A stretch of 64,000 nucleotides of DNA from Trametes villosa (GCA_002964805.2 PUDQ02000001.1:6286001-6350000); one strand, 5' to 3'. Shown: positions 33,380-47,364, counted from the stretch's first letter. The notes: a model not told the origin generated them from the letters alone. Numbers and translations: made by a program.

Positions 33380-36300
33380 ACGCACACCCTTCGTCGCCCT
33401 GCCCACCTCTGAGCCCGTGCTGTATTGTATTGTACTTGTCCCCCACACTGCTGTATCCGAACACAGCAGGTGCATTCCTGCTACGTGAGCCTGCGTTGTC
33501 ATCCCGTACTGTATTCTCCCAAGGAACTTCCCGGTGGCGATGTACTTTTAGCATCCACACATCCATACCCTCGTGATATCGTAATCTTCTAGAAATGGAC
33601 CGCTTCCGTGCCCTCCCCCTTGACGGCCTGCGTGCACCCCTACCCGTGGTGTCGTCTCCCTCGCCGACACGGTGGAACGCATCCCAGCGATCTGGGTAAA
33701 CCTACGTAGGCGGGCAGCCTGCATGAGCTTGCACGACCGCAAAACAACATGTTGTATGGATCAGCTGCCGCTCGCTTGACAGACGGTTGGTAATCCAGCA
33801 TCTGCACCTCCAAGGTCCGGCATGTGTCTGCGGGACTTCAGCGAGCACGAGGCAACAGCACGTCCGAAGACGGCTGCACAACGCCTATGCGCGCGTACCT
33901 CCGCCGAAACGCGCCTCTCCGGACGAGAAGTCCGGAGGCGCGCCCGAGTACCCCGAGCGAGCGGGCCCCGTCCCACTGTACCACGGCGTCGCTCGTTCTC
34001 TGCGCCATCCCAGCCTCCGCTGGCCCGGTGCCCCGTCTGACGGCCGCAGACAGCGCCGCACATCCCCAGCAATTTTCAAGTCGCCGTGCGGATGCCCATC
34101 CGTGCGCGAGTCCCGTCATTTGCGGCTGATTGTCAGTCAATATGGCTTCTGGCTGCAGCGCGCCGTCATCGCCCCCATTGACAATCCCGGTGCGGTGGGC
34201 TGAATGCTGCAGCCGTCAGCGGCGCTCCCCTCGCTCTCCGACGACAAGTGGGGACGTTTGCGGGGTGCTCGCCCGCGCGGATAGGAGCCCCGTCCCGGCG
34301 CGCAGCAGGCCCGCTTCTCACGTCCAGCCCGCACGCCCGCCACGGCTCTGAGAGCGGGCAGCGCACAACGCGCCGCCAGGACGCGGACGTGGGACTGCGC
34401 CGGCTGCGAGCCGCGGCGCGAGGATGAGAACGGCGCTGGGTGCGAGTGCGCTGAGGCTGCCCGCACCCAGCGGCGCAACGCTCAGCCGGCAAGCCCGTGG
34501 TTGCCTTCTGCGTCTTCGAGGGATTCGTGCGGGTAGTGGCACATACGCGCGATGGCCTCCCGAGCCGAGTTGCTGGGTAGGTACGGGACTGATGCCGGCG
34601 GCGTGGAGGAGCCCATGGAAGGCTCGCAGGAAAAGAACGTACGGTTGCGGACGCCAAGCCAGGGCAGTGGGACGCACACAGGAGTGTGCGTGGTCCCTCT
34701 TGGGCATTCGAACTGCTCCTGCGTGGGGGACGTAGCCGTGTACGCCTCACCCGTGCTTCAATAGAGTTGCGCCGCGCCGAGAGCGTCGAACGAGCCGCTC
34801 TGTCGAGCGCGAGAGGGGGGTAATGGCAAGGTGCTGTCGGTCAAATAAACACACCTTGTATTCCGGGAGCCGAGGAAGGAAAACGAAGGCGTACACGGGT
34901 CGATCGAGGAGGCATCCTACTCTCCCGCAGCGTGCGACGCGGATGAGTCAGTGAGCGTGAGAGGTCGGGGTGTCCTCGCTGGCCTTCGCTAACCGCGCCG
35001 CACGGCTCCTGCAGAGCTTTTGAGAACGCACACACCGTGAACGGCATGCGGGATTCGGCACAAGGGAGACCGACGTATATGACGGGCGTACAGGCAAGTT
35101 AAGAGGCCGACCGCATGCTTTCGGAGGATTGAGTCGTCCCGTCGCAAAAAGTGCCGTATTGGCTCGGCGGAGGAGAGGCAATTCAGGTTGTGCTCTTTCC
35201 TGGAAGCTGTCAAGCCTCGAGGCCATAATATCGCACGACTGTGCGACTGGACACCTAGCCTGCGGATTGGGTACCGCGGGTGAGGAGCGTGTGCTATGAC
35301 GGTGAGCAAATTGACGGGCGCATGAGAAGTTGCACTGCTCACGGATGTCAATGGCATAGCTTGGAAGCACCTCCAAGATAGCGAGCCATGTTTGGTTGCG
35401 GTGCCAGGTAGAGTACGTGGCGGAGCGTCGCTGCCCGGCTATACTTGGCCTTGTCCTGGGCTCTGTCAGCACGTCCTCGCTGAGGGGCCTCGGAAGTTGG
35501 TGTCGGACCCGGTATTCCCACACGGCCTGTAAGTCCAGTCAGTCTGGGTTTCACGCATGCTTGCAGGATCGGCTTACCTTGTTCTCAAATAGAGATCGTA
35601 ATTATTTAGTCAAAGATCCGCATCCTCTAGTGTAATAGCCATAGCAGGCAACCTGGGCTTGTTGGAAGTTCATTCACTTGTACCGAATCGGCCTCAGGCT
35701 GCATCACAAGCGAGTATTCAAGTTTCCTCTATTCCCTACTGTCTGTAAGCCTTTGTAGTAGTCAATTAGCTAGCTTGGGGAGGACGGCATCGATTATGAG
35801 GAAGCAGCCAGCAAGGTTGGTGAAGGCAACGGAACTGCCGGATTTTGCGAGGGCAACCCGACCTGCCCGAGAGCAAGCGCCCATCGTACACGGTCCCGTG
35901 ATCTCGGCCGCAATGCTACGCGTCGCGCGTGTCCGAGCTGCCCGCAGCAGCCGCGCGCCCGCGGCTGAGGGTCGTATCTCCCCTCTCCCCCTCCTACCAC
36001 GCCCGCGCTCCTGGTAGCATCCGGTTTTCCCAAGATGTCATTTACCGCGTGCGCTCCATACATACATACATATTATACAAGCCGTTCGTCGTGGGGCGTC
36101 CCCCCACTGCCAGTTGCGCATCCTCGTCAGCAGCGTATCGTATACAGGACAGTCTAGCTGGTAGTCATGGGCAGGTGAAAGGTGGAGAAAAAGTGCGATG
36201 GAAGGGGATTGAAAGTGGAGGTGAGATGATATGCAGAGCAGAGCATGCGTTGTGTGTTGTGAACCGGAGGACGGAGCCGGGCGGACACGGGGTGAAAGCG

Positions 36301-36506
36301 AGAGCGAGGATGGGAGCGGGATGGGCGATCGTGAATGCGTGAATGGGGTGGGGGCCGGGATAGAGCGGGACGGAAAGATGGACAGGGGCCGTAATGAAGA
36401 AGGGTGGGATTAAATGCGAGCAAAGTCTTAGTTGAGGCGCGCCGAACGAACACGCGATGCCAGGGGTGCTGTGCAAAATGGTCCTCGTGGGCAGCGGGGC
36501 CGACGC
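33380..36506. other. gene-free stretch
   Basis: About 3.1 kb with no frame I can support. Long overlapping frames near 33.8-34.75 kb on both strands are Arg/Pro/Ser/Ala-rich shadows of GC-rich DNA. A short tacatacatacat microsatellite lies near 36060. Both flanking genes end here (convergent), so part is 3' untranslated sequence. Confidence 0.4.
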
Positions 36507-39449
36507 TCAGAACAGCGCCATCGCCGAGCCGATGCCATACCCGTCCACCACGTCCGGGCTCAGGCTCGACCCCGCGCCCGCGCCCCCGCTCGCGACCACG
36601 CCCGCAGAGCTCGACGCCGACGTCGACGCCGCCGGGCCCGCGTCCCACCTGCCCTTTCCCTTCCCCTTCCCGACATCCGCCTCGTGCGCGTCCACATCGA
36701 CCGCCACCGCGCGCGCGCCCGCGGCGAGCGCCTCCTGCGGCGGCGCGTCCCATATCCGCACGGTGTGGTCGTCCGAGCACGACGCGAACATGCGCTCGTT
36801 CACCGGGTTCCACGCGACCGAGTTCACGCTGCCCTCGCCGTGCCCCGCGAGCACCTCGAGCAGCGCGCCCGTGTCGCGGTGCCAGATGTACACGTTCCCG
36901 TCTGCCGCGCGTGCGAACGTGCACGGGGAGACAGGGGACAGGCACGGCGTACGCGGCGCAGCAGCGACGAAAAAGAAAAGGAAGACAGAAGAAAGCGCGG
37001 GGGTGAGGTCAGTGCCTGTCGGAGACGCGCGCAAGGCACATGAACGCGCACCTTCGCTCCCACTGAGCACGAAGTTGCCCTCGACGCCGCCGAAACAGCT
37101 GCGGATGACATGCTTCGCCTGGCTGTGGCCCGCGTACTTGCGCACGACCTGCTCCGTGCTCAGATCCAGCAGCTGGATCTCCTGCGAACATCTTGGCGTG
37201 AGCACCGGCACATCTCCCCACCACCTCCCCGCCCCCGCGTGTGCGGGGGCGGGGCGGGCACACACGAGGGACGACGTACCGCCGGGGGACCACTCTCGGA
37301 CGCACGGTTGATGAGCGCGTACTGCGAGTCTTGCGAAATCTTCACGCTCGTGAGCTCGCCCTCCAGCCGGATCATCCTGCGTGCCCACAACCGGTCCGCG
37401 TCAGCAAGTCAGTCAGCACACGCACCCCGTCTCAGGCACGTCCCCGGCATGCTTCGCACCCGAGAAGCATCGCGTGGCGGGGCGCGGAAAGAGCAGGAAA
37501 GACGCACGATTCCGGCTGCTTCGTCGCGAGGTCGTATATGATGATGCGCGTCTCCGAGACGCGCCCTGGGCCCGCAGCCCCCGCCGCGACACCCCCCGCG
37601 CCGTCCTGCGCCGCGCCGCCCGCGGGCGGTATCGACGGCGCGTCGTACATGCCAACCGCAACGAGCCGCGTGAAGTCGGGCGAGACCTGGAGGTCGGTCA
37701 CCCGGATGGGTGTGCGCTGCCAGGTGTCCCGTGGCTTCCCGTCCGCGTCCTAGGGGATGAGTACCGCAGAGGTCAGTGTTGCTCTTTGTTGAGGCAGGAC
37801 CGTGGTCAACTTACCCAAAGGATGATCTTGCGGTCGAGGCCGCCGGAGAAGAACCCCGATCCGTCCGGGAGCCACGCGAGCGCAGTGACAACGTCTACGT
37901 GCTGCTCGAGCGTGCGTACCCGCATGCCAGACTGTATGTTCGAACCATTGAGCACGCAAGCACATTGGACATCACAGCACGCGGAGGACTCACTTGAGCG
38001 TTCCATAGTGTGATGCGGTTCTCCGAGGCCGTGAGCAGTATTGAATCGTCTAATGACCACGACACACAGCCGACGGGGTATTCGTGGTCGCGCAGCACCG
38101 ACAACAGCTTGTACTCTCTAGACTGCGGGGTTTCGTCGAGCTGCTCCAACATCCCGCGCGTCGTCAGCTTACAATCACTCTCACCTGCACCCATCGGTTA
38201 ACGCCAGATAGCTGCTCACCTCAATGCGCCAGATCATCGCTGTCCGATCTTTACTCGCTGTCGCCAAGTACCGCCCACTATGGCTCCACTCCAGGTTCCA
38301 TACCTCGTCGTTGTGCTCCAGGATGGCGGTCGGAACTCGGGGGAACGCATTCCTGTCGCAGAGGTGATCTGCGTACAGCGAGTATGACTGGTTCCGTAGT
38401 GGTACGTTGTGGTATAGACACCGGCTTTGTTGGTATGACCGCGCCTGCTCGAGTAGTGTTACGAACCGTCGTTGGGGAATCATAACAGATGAGGGGATAT
38501 ATTCTGTAAGTGGGGGACATCAGGATATCAGGTTCGGGCAGGGGCAAAGTCGTGAGGCTCACGTACGTTGTAGATCCATGAGTAGTCGTCGTCGTGATGT
38601 CCCGCCTGCTCCGTCCCAGGCTGCCTGACTTCGTAGGTCCGCAAGGTCGGAGCACATCATGAGACTACGAGGTGGCCAGCCGCTGCATGTGAGTGGAGCA
38701 CCGACATAAAGCCAGATGTAGTACGCACCCGGATAATGCATGCAAATGGTCTAGTTCTGGGTTCAATGGTGCGATTTCGTTACGGAGCACATGTAGTGCC
38801 ACAGTAATCTTGCCCGCCTCGAGGTATTCCAAGTACTTCTGCTTCGCAATGAGGAACCTTGCCTCCTACGCTAAGTGTTCAGTAGATGTACAGGATTGAC
38901 AGGAGCCGTCTCCGCTGCACTTACCCATAGTCCCTCACCTTCCGTAACACCGAGACGCATCAGCGCCGCCTCCGCAGAGTCCCACGAGGCGTCCAGGATA
39001 CATCGCCGGAACTCGGCGACCTCTGCTGTCTCCATGATATAGCCTGACTCGGCCTCGAGGGTCGCTGCCGATTCCCTCCACGGCCATTGAGCTAGGAGGT
39101 CAGAGCAGCAACAACAGATGGGACTTACATGTACCCCACATCCCGTAGACTCTGAATCACCAGACGGACGAACTCTTCCCTATCGACGTACGAGTCGTCA
39201 TAGAGCGTCCGGCCGGGCAATGCGACTCGTGCGACCGATGGCCTATGCCTCTCCGACGGATATCCACCAACCCCTTCGTGCGCTGTGCCATTGGATGCTC
39301 CGTTCGTGCGTGAAAGAGAGAAGCCGTTGCTCTTCGCCACGCCGTTGTGCCCGTTCGAGGAGCCAGGCGGATGTGATGGGCCGGCCTCAGGGACAGAGTC
39401 TAGGGAGACAGACAACGCAGAATCTCTATCACTCTCAGTGAGCCTCATG
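36507..39449 (-). CDS. GID7: WDR26/Gid7-type LisH-CTLH-WD40 protein
   Basis: Minus-strand gene with many introns. The N-terminal part has LisH/CTLH segments: FVRLVIQSLRDVGYM, TLEAESGYI, VAEFRRCILDASWDSAEAAL, and EARFLIAKQKYLEYLEAG with ITVALHVLRNEIAPL (about 39170-38780). WD40 repeats follow, for example HNDEVWNLEWSHSGRYLATA, VGCVSWSLDDSILLTASEN and VTALAWLPDGSGFFSGGLD. The last ones are DGNVYIWHRDTGALLEVLAG and NERMFASCSDDHTVRIWD, before a disordered tail and the stop at 36507. The architecture is that of WDR26/Gid7, a scaffold subunit of the GID/CTLH E3 ubiquitin ligase. The ATG at 39449 is the first in frame, but a Ser/Pro-rich frame with a basic KRQRVD stretch stays open upstream to about 40070 without an ATG. 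A longer N-terminus from an upstream exon is therefore possible. Confidence 0.9.
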
Positions 39450-42400
39450 TTGCGAGTGCGTACGAGCTCAGGTGCAGAATCAGACGAGATCAAGGCACGG
39501 TCGATGGAAGCGAGAGACGAGGAGGCAGGAGACGGCGGCTGGGGGTCGACTCTTTGTCTCTTACGTGCGCGGGCGAGCTCGGCGTCTGGGTCGAGATGGG
39601 CGGGGGCCGACGGGGACGAGAGGGAGGAGCTCGCGGCCGCGGACGGGTGGAGGAAGGACAAAGAGGGAGAGGAGACGGAGAGCGGTGCGTACTCGGGCGA
39701 CGGCGCGTCGCTGTCGGCCTCCTCGAGCTCTGCGCGGGAACGGGTGTGCGGGACTGTGCTGCGGCGGGGTGCGGGCGTGCGGGGCGTCGGGGACGAGGAG
39801 CTGGGCGGGAGTGGGGGGCGGGGGGCGTGGTTGGCGGGGTCGGAGTCCAGCGCTGGGGTGGCCCGCGGGGGAGTGGTGTTGGTGCGTGAATGAATGGTGG
39901 CGGCGGTTGCTGCGGGACGGCGAGCACAGCGAGCGCGGCTCGATCGGACAGACCGAGCTCGGATGGGCGCAGGATCAGGACTTGGGTGCAGACAGGGTGG
40001 GGGCGTGAAGCAAGAGCGTCGACGCCGTCCACGGCTCGCCACAGCAGCTGATGCACGCCCCGACTGCCCTTCTCATTTCGCTTCACCGCGGCGGAGTCCC
40101 ATTCCCCACGCGCCTCTTCCACCGACAATCACCCCCGCCAGACATCCCTCACAACCCACATTATATTCTGCGAGCAGCCGTAGTACATTGCACAGGCCGG
40201 ACAAGACTCCTCTCCAATCCTACGCGTTATCGAAGTCCGAAATCGACACGCGACTGCCGGCCATCGTCTTGTGTAATCCTCACGGTCTAACACGCGCAGT
40301 CCGCCAGCGCGGTCAATGATGTGCGCCCCAGCCGTCCAAACACGGGCCAAGAGCCCTGAGCTGCCCATATACGACCGACACGACCTGTGAGGCAAGTCCA
40401 GCTCAGCTCGACGTATATATACCCCTCGCTGACCATGGTGCACTATTCCAATCCCAGCTCCCATACCCGTGCTGCAGAAGCCGAGCCCTGCCTGCATGCG
40501 TGCGCCTCTATCGATGGCGAGCAGTAGTCTCCTGCCTGCCCCCCGATGCCTCATTGCACCGTCGCCGCACAAAGACAACAAGGCTTATCCCGGTCCTTCC
40601 GGCTGATATCGCCGAATATGGCTCTTCCCCACAGACTGCTCCCGCTCAGCCAACTTTGACCTCGTCATCCGTATCCCTTGACCCCGCACCCAAAAGTGGG
40701 CAGCGAAAGAGAGGACAGACGTCGTGGCGTCGGAGAAGCACAGCGGGGGAGCCAGATCAGTCGCTCGCGCTCTCATGCCCTCGTTCCTCGAACGTCGGTG
40801 TACGTGATAGCACGACCAAAGTGAGTGAAAATTCCACGTTTGCAGCTTACCGTCTGTTGTCCGTCTTACGGGAGGGTGTACCGGCATGTCCGACTTTCCT
40901 TGCCGGGCCTCTTCTGCAGCGTCAGCTGGTGCCGTGGGAGAGACTCGGGCACCGGGCACGTACTGGACACCATCTTCCCCTTGCAATGAGGCCGAGGCGG
41001 CGACCTGGTTCACGCTGCATGCACGCCTATGGACGATCGTAGCTACCCGCCATAGGTTTGTTTCTCAATGAAAGCAGTTCCCACCGCGAGCGTAAATGCT
41101 GCACCCGCTATGGCTGCATGATGCATGTGCGATCTAACGCCGTCACCCATAGCGGTGTGCTGTTGAGAGCAATTGCAATGTTCTACCACATGCGCGGAGC
41201 AGTGCTGGACTCTTCAAGCTTACTTTTGCGCACTAGACCAGCCCGCCTCGTTACACGCTACTAGACGCGTCGATCCGATCCTGGACGGTAGGTCTGCTTC
41301 CATCTTCCCGGCCATGACGCGTGCACGTTAGGTATCTGACTTTCCTCCATAGGTCGCATACCCTACACGGGTAAACACGGGACACCCTTGGAAGAACGAG
41401 ACTGTATTGCCCCTACTTGTGACAACCCTACGATTGTGCGAACGGGCCCATAGTCGGCAGTATAACGGTGCATCATGCAGGTCCTCGAAACTCCGTCTCT
41501 TCCTCCATGGAAAGTCTACTGCTGTTTCGCGTTCAAGCGCGAAGATCCCGCCACAGAATCGGGCTTCCCCGTCTGCGCCACAACCCCGCACCCCCGTTGC
41601 CGCGACAGCTCTCCTCGAACGTTGTCGATAGCACCGGCATCTGAGCGTGGCAGGTGATGTGGGATTGCGACGATTCGCAACGATGCGGCCGGGCATACAA
41701 CAGCGTCGAACTAGCCCCGACGATAGTGAGCTCTTAAGCCACCTTAGTCCGACCTGGTACGCGTACCTTGCACGCGTACGTACGAGCCGTAATCACTGTT
41801 GTCGCTCGCATCGTTCAGCCACTAACCACGAGCTGCCCCCACTAGGCGTGCTTCCACCTCCACGACTCGCGGGCACAAATTCGAACCCTTTGGGATCTCA
41901 CACGAAACTTAGCTTTTCATGGTGATGGCGGCGTCTCGCTGCCCTTACTCATGGAAGTCCGTATACATGGAAAATCTTCGAGCGCTTTTCCTCTCACGCA
42001 GCGTGACACGGCTTACCGGAGCCCCCAAGCGACTGCCAAATCTCGCGGTATCCACCTGCGCGCAATTGTGTCGTAACTGCGGACGCCATCTTGCGAAAGG
42101 GCATAAGCCGGCGTGCGAGATCTACGCATTTTTCGCACCGGCTTTGGTCCAGCCACCCAATGCACGACGCACCATCACACCTACTCTACCATCCACCAAC
42201 AGCAGCAATTTGCCACACTCGCGCCATCTCGCTCGCAATCCCCTCGAAGCCGGCGGCGGCGGCAGGCTTCCCCGGCCTTCCCGCACCCGCCGCCGTGTCC
42301 GGTAACGTGAGCCTCGGTCGCTATGGGCCGTTCAGTTCTGCCATGGCGCCCGCCGCTTCCGTTCGCGCGGGACCCACGTCACGGACGCATCATACACTCG

Positions 42401-45400
42401 ACACTGAACAGACTAGTTCTCCCGCCGCGTCGCGTGGGCACACAGCGCGGGCGACCGCCGCTGCCTGCGGGTCATGCGCCGCCGCCAGTCTCACCCGGAC
42501 GCCCTCCGAGCACTTCGTCGCTGGATCCCGTGGACGCTGTCGGGATTCGGACCTTCTGTGTGGCTTAGGATCGCTCGCGACGCAATACAGTACTCGCTGT
42601 GACTGATGCCTCGCCGACCCCACTGGCCGCATACGTATATGCGCTACCGACCGGACGAACAAGCATCTCCCATCACAACCCCAAGTCATATGCTCACCCA
42701 TTGGCCCGACTCAGAGGAGACGCAGTCAACCCTACGGCATGTCGCTCCCCACTTCGCCGCCGGGTACCTCGCCAGTAGCAGCTCCCGTTCACTGGCCCTC
42801 CAGGTTCCCTGTCAGCCCACACGCATCCTGCCGTATGGTGGACTCCGACAAAGAAGCGTTACACCACTCCTCAACGTTACCTCTCTGGATTCGTGATCGG
42901 CATACCAGACGCCACAACGCGAGCGTGACACCCCCTCCCGCCCCCACTCTCCCTACGGTGCCTGGCGCGCGGAAGGATCTGCAAGGGACCCTCTGCGACC
43001 CACGATCGACCTGACCCGGGGCAGAGAGGGTGCGCGGCGCGGTGCTGCGACCCCGCCCCACCGGCCTGAATAGGGGGCGGGGCGGATGCGGGGCGCACGA
43101 TCGCGTCGGTGCGCGCATACATCTGCGCCGCCCGTGCGATCAGGTCTCTAGGTCCAGGTCCAGGAAACCAAGCAGGAGATCCGTTGGCGTGGGGGCGGGG
43201 TGTGGTGAGTGGAGATAGTGCGTTGGTGGCACCAGTTGCCTCCGCGTTGCGTTTGGGACCGGGCTACGATTTGGTCCAGTGTCGGTTCGGGGACGCGCCC
43301 GCTCCCGCTCGAGACCTTCGGGGCTCTTGCTTTCTTTCTTCCGGGGGAGGGGGTGTCGATCTTTGGCAAGGGGGGCGGTGTGGGTCACCTGCTGGAAGAC
43401 GCATCGACACGGACGTGGAACACGACAGGTGACGCGCTCGCCGGCCGGCCATGCGTGACGACGCACGCAAGACTTGGAATACGCCGCGGCCTGCTTAGGC
43501 AAGAATACACGCAATAACGCGGTGAGCCGTCATGACGAGGATCGATTTGAAGATGAAGCATTACTCACGCGCGCTGCTCGTAAGAACTTCATACAACCCG
43601 GTCCCCGGATAGGGGCCCTCGTCATGATTCATCTCGCTTACACGCCTGTGGGGCAGTCGCCCACAACGCACCCTCGCCGGCACGCAGCGCACCTCGGCAA
43701 CCCAGCGTCACGCCGCGAAGGGTGAGTTGCGGGTTGAGTTCGAGGGCCGCAGCGATCGCGCGTGCGGGGCGTCACGGTCCCCAAATTCCAAGCTTCCAGT
43801 CCCCCAGTGCGCAGTGCGCACGGCAGCGGGAGAAGAGAGCGGCAGGAGAGGCTGTGGCTCGGAGATGCGGACGAGGTGCTGCCCAGGCGTGCTGCAGCTG
43901 CCCGGTGACCCTCCAGGGCGCATCGTACGGAGACCCTCTGACGCTCGGCCTTCGAGCGCAGCGGCGGCTTGAGGAACCTTCAAACCTACACAACGTATCT
44001 CAGCCACAGTGGGACTCAAGACGCCTTGATGAAATTCGTTCGTATCGTTCGACGCCCACTCTTTCACCTGCACAAACTTACTGGAATCAGCTAGCAGCGC
44101 TCCCGGATCCGGATCTCCGTACAAGTTTCCAACCACTCGCGAAGCGCTGCAGCAGGCACCGTTCCTGGAGTCGGCGGGCGCGGATGACAGTCACGGCTCG
44201 CCGAACCTTGTCCTCGCCTCAAGTAACGCGGACCCTGATAAGCACGTACTAGTAGTCGGGCGATAGAGCGTACAAGGCGACGACCGCGTATATCATAGCA
44301 CCATCCCCTCCAGCATATATCGCGATACACTATACGCGCCGAGTCGAGTCCTGACACACGCATCTGTCAATCCACAATTGCTAGCACCGCACGCAATACA
44401 ACAACCAAGGCACGCACCCATCTTGGCTGCGCCACCCGCCCCCGCACGCTCGCGCGCGCGGATCCAGGTGCAGCGTCACGCACGCCCGCGCACAGACGGC
44501 GACATCGCCGCCCGTCATGAGACGCGCGGCCGTCCATCCAGGGGGAGGCGAGGCGCACTCAGCGGATGTCCGGCGGCGTCCATCAGGCTGGGCAGTCATG
44601 TGTCGGCGTCACGATGGCTCGGTTTCTCGACGTACGGATACAGCGGTTTCATATTCACGGACGGTCTATAGTGCGAGGGGAAGTGGTACGAGGGGCGTGC
44701 GTAGCCAAGCATAGGGCAAAACAGACATAGAGAGGCCGTGATGCCTGCAAGACGGCGGCGGAGCGCTAGAAGAGGACGGAGTTGGAGAGGAAGTGCGGAA
44801 CGCAGCAAGCCGAGCGAACCCAAAGCACACGCGGGGAGCCCGCGTACGCACGTCGTACGTATGACCCAGAGAACACGCAACCAAGGTTTAAACTCAAGAC
44901 CAACGCGCACGCTCGTCAGATGAACGCGAAATGACGGACGGCGTGGAACCCATGACATTGCACACGCGAGCGAAGGGCGAACAAACAGCGGCATGTGCAT
45001 ATCCGAACGCGAAGGACGCGCGAAGGGGCTTTTGCACCACCCCCGCGCGCCCGTGTGACTAGACCGAAGGGGCGAACATAGGGTACCTAGCGACGGGCGA
45101 AGAGAAGTGAGGCGCAGCATTGTGGATTTAGGTAATGGATGGTAGCCTAACGGGGACATGGGAAGGGCGAGGGTATGTACGTGCGATCGAATGCATTTTT
45201 GACTATGAGAGCGGTGTGGAGATGTGTGAGAGCGGGTGTGTGAGCGTGAGCGGAGGTAGAATAGATAGAGATAGAGATTGCTGTTGACGGATGCTGGTGA
45301 TGCGGAGTGGATGATACGTGCGGTAACAAGAGATAGGGCAGCAATGGATGGGAGGCGGATGATGCTCGGATGCCAGTGCAAGTCAATGCGATAGATACAT

Positions 45401-45816
45401 AGATAGTGCGCGGTGAGGGCAGCACCTGGATACCGGCGGATGGCGAGGCCGCATGATAAGCCGCAGTCCAGCGGCGAACAGGCGGCCTCGGCGACCAGTA
45501 GGAGCGGCGGAGATACTCAACGCGCTTTTGGGGACGGGGACCAGAGCGGCGCAGTCGCGCGAGCGGAGGCCGGAGGACCGAAGGCGTGGTGGTGGGTGCG
45601 AGCGAAGCGAACGCAACGATAGTTGAATATCACCAGAACGACTGGAGCGGGGTTGAATGCCATATGGAGCGATGAGATGCGAGGACGATTGCAATGCGAT
45701 GATAGGATGTATGCGTCTAGGGGAATCATGCGAGTGTGGTTGGGAATAGGGTCGTACATGCAGTCGTGGTTTTGGTCGTTCGATCGTCAATCCAGTCGCG
45801 AGACTGAACCGTTGGT
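39450..45816. other. possible WDR26 N-terminal extension, then about 5.7 kb without a supported gene
   Basis: From 39450 to about 40070 the minus strand may encode extra low-complexity N-terminal sequence of the WDR26-like protein. From 40.1 to 45.8 kb I see only overlapping short frames. A 261-codon minus-strand frame (44596-45381) is Ser/His/Arg-rich with no motif and probably lies in the 3' flank of the Ecl1-like gene. Confidence 0.4.
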
Positions 45817-47364
45817 TCATCGCATCGCCATCGCCGTCCTGCCGCGAGTGCGCTCGCGGGACAGAAGCCCACTCCGCCCGTTTCCGTAACCGGGAGCGTT
45901 GCGATCCGCAGACGGAGGGACCGCGTCCAATTCGTCGGTACGTCGCCGCCCTCGCCGGGAACCACGCTCCTGCGCGGGCTCCTCGCACTCGTCCTCCTCG
46001 TCGAACTCGTCTACCGCGCTGTTGGCATATCCCGCATCGAAGTCCGCGCCGGAGTCGGAGGGGTGCACCTTCTCGAACTTCGGCAAGGGAGGGGGAGAGC
46101 TGTTCCGGCGGTGGTGGGAGTGGTGCTGCACCTGCTGACGAGCGATGCGTACACTGGCCGCGACCACAGGGCTGTGAGCCACCCAGTCGGCGACTTTTTC
46201 CATGCTGTCCAGACGCGCGCGGACTTGGGCGCTATGATGGGTGGGAGCGCGCGCGCCGGGAGAGCGGCTGGCCGAGCGTCGAGAGGAAGATGAACGCCCG
46301 TCGGGATCACGCTGCCTGCTGCGGCCGCGAGGCGCTGCGTCCGCGGTCACGATGTGCGTCCTGGATACACGTCCAAACTGCGCGGTGGCAAACGCCGTCG
46401 TCGTATCGACCACAGGCTTCGCTAGGCGAGGGGTAGGCGGTGACGAGGAAGACTGCAGCGAGCGGGAGATCATGGACAACGTCTGCAGGGACGACAAGCT
46501 CTTCTGCGACCGCGAACCGGCGGGAGAGGTCGAGGTGAGGAGGGAGAAGTAGGCAGGGAGGCTCGTACGGTTGCGCCTGTTCTTCGCGGTCACCGTGTCA
46601 TCCTTCTCGCGCTCGCTCTCGTCGGCAAGCTGAGGCACGGAGTCCGTCGACTTCCGGCTGGAGCGGCGCCCCGACCGGCCGGAGATGGAAGACGCGGAGG
46701 CGGAGGGGACGTCGGAGGAGTCGTCCTCGGTCGAGTTGTAGTAAGGCACGCTGCGGGAAACGCCGTTGATAGACGGCGTGGACGCCGAGGACGTGCGGTG
46801 GTGAAGCGTGGGGATTGTCGCGCGGTTGTTAGTCGTCGAAGGACGGCGGACGTACGCGAGGGAGGAGTTGGAGTTCCGGTAGACGTTGCCGAAAGAGCTC
46901 GACGGCTTCGAAGACCCCGCCTGCGCGGAGAGATAGTCCGGGTGCACGCCGAACTCGTCGTCGGTGCCCGCACTGTAGAGTGCGGGGTTGGCCGCTTCGT
47001 CGTCATACTCCTCCTCGAGCGCCGACCAGGAGACGGAGGAGTTTGAGGAGGACGAGACCGAGTGGCGGACGCGGTGCGACTTGTGCGCTTCTTTGAGTGA
47101 GCGGCCGAGAGCGGAGGGGAGGAGCGCGGGTACTTCGGCGAGTGCGCCAGGGGCGTTTGCCGCGGAGTTCAGGAAGGGCGAGGGTTGTGCGCTGCTGGTT
47201 GTAGATACGGAGGGGGAGGTGACATCGGTGCTCTCGCAGACGTCGCTGCAGTATGGCCGGCTGGGGGAGGGGGCGGTGAGCGCATGGGCGGGCCGGAGAG
47301 CGGAAGACGCTTACCCGTCGTCGAGGACTGGCCTGCCGCAGATGAGGCAAACTTCTTCGTACAT
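45817..47364 (-). CDS. Ecl1-family (life-span regulatory factor) zinc protein with long disordered tail
   Basis: Exons 47364-47315 and 47260-45817 join in phase through a 54-bp intron to give 497 residues. The intron splits the zinc motif: CLICGRP lies in exon 1 and YCSDVCESTD at the start of exon 2. Together they form a CxxC...YCSxxC signature like that of Ecl1/Ecl2/Ecl3 in fission yeast, small proteins that extend chronological lifespan under stress. The rest is Ser/Thr/Arg/Pro-rich, with several RxxS-type stretches, an acidic patch (DEFDEEDECEEPAQE) and a basic C-terminus. Yeast Ecl1 proteins are under about 120 residues, so the roughly 470-residue extension is striking, although long Ser-rich versions occur in basidiomycetes. 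Function is inferred from the motif alone. Confidence 0.75.

Noticed and set aside
34166..34750. 194-codon minus-strand frame
   Set aside because: Composition is almost all Arg, Pro, Ser and Ala, and several other frames are open over the same bases.
44596..45381. 261-codon minus-strand frame rich in Ser, His, Leu and Arg
   Set aside because: Low complexity with no domain, lying directly downstream of the Ecl1-like gene. More likely 3' flank.
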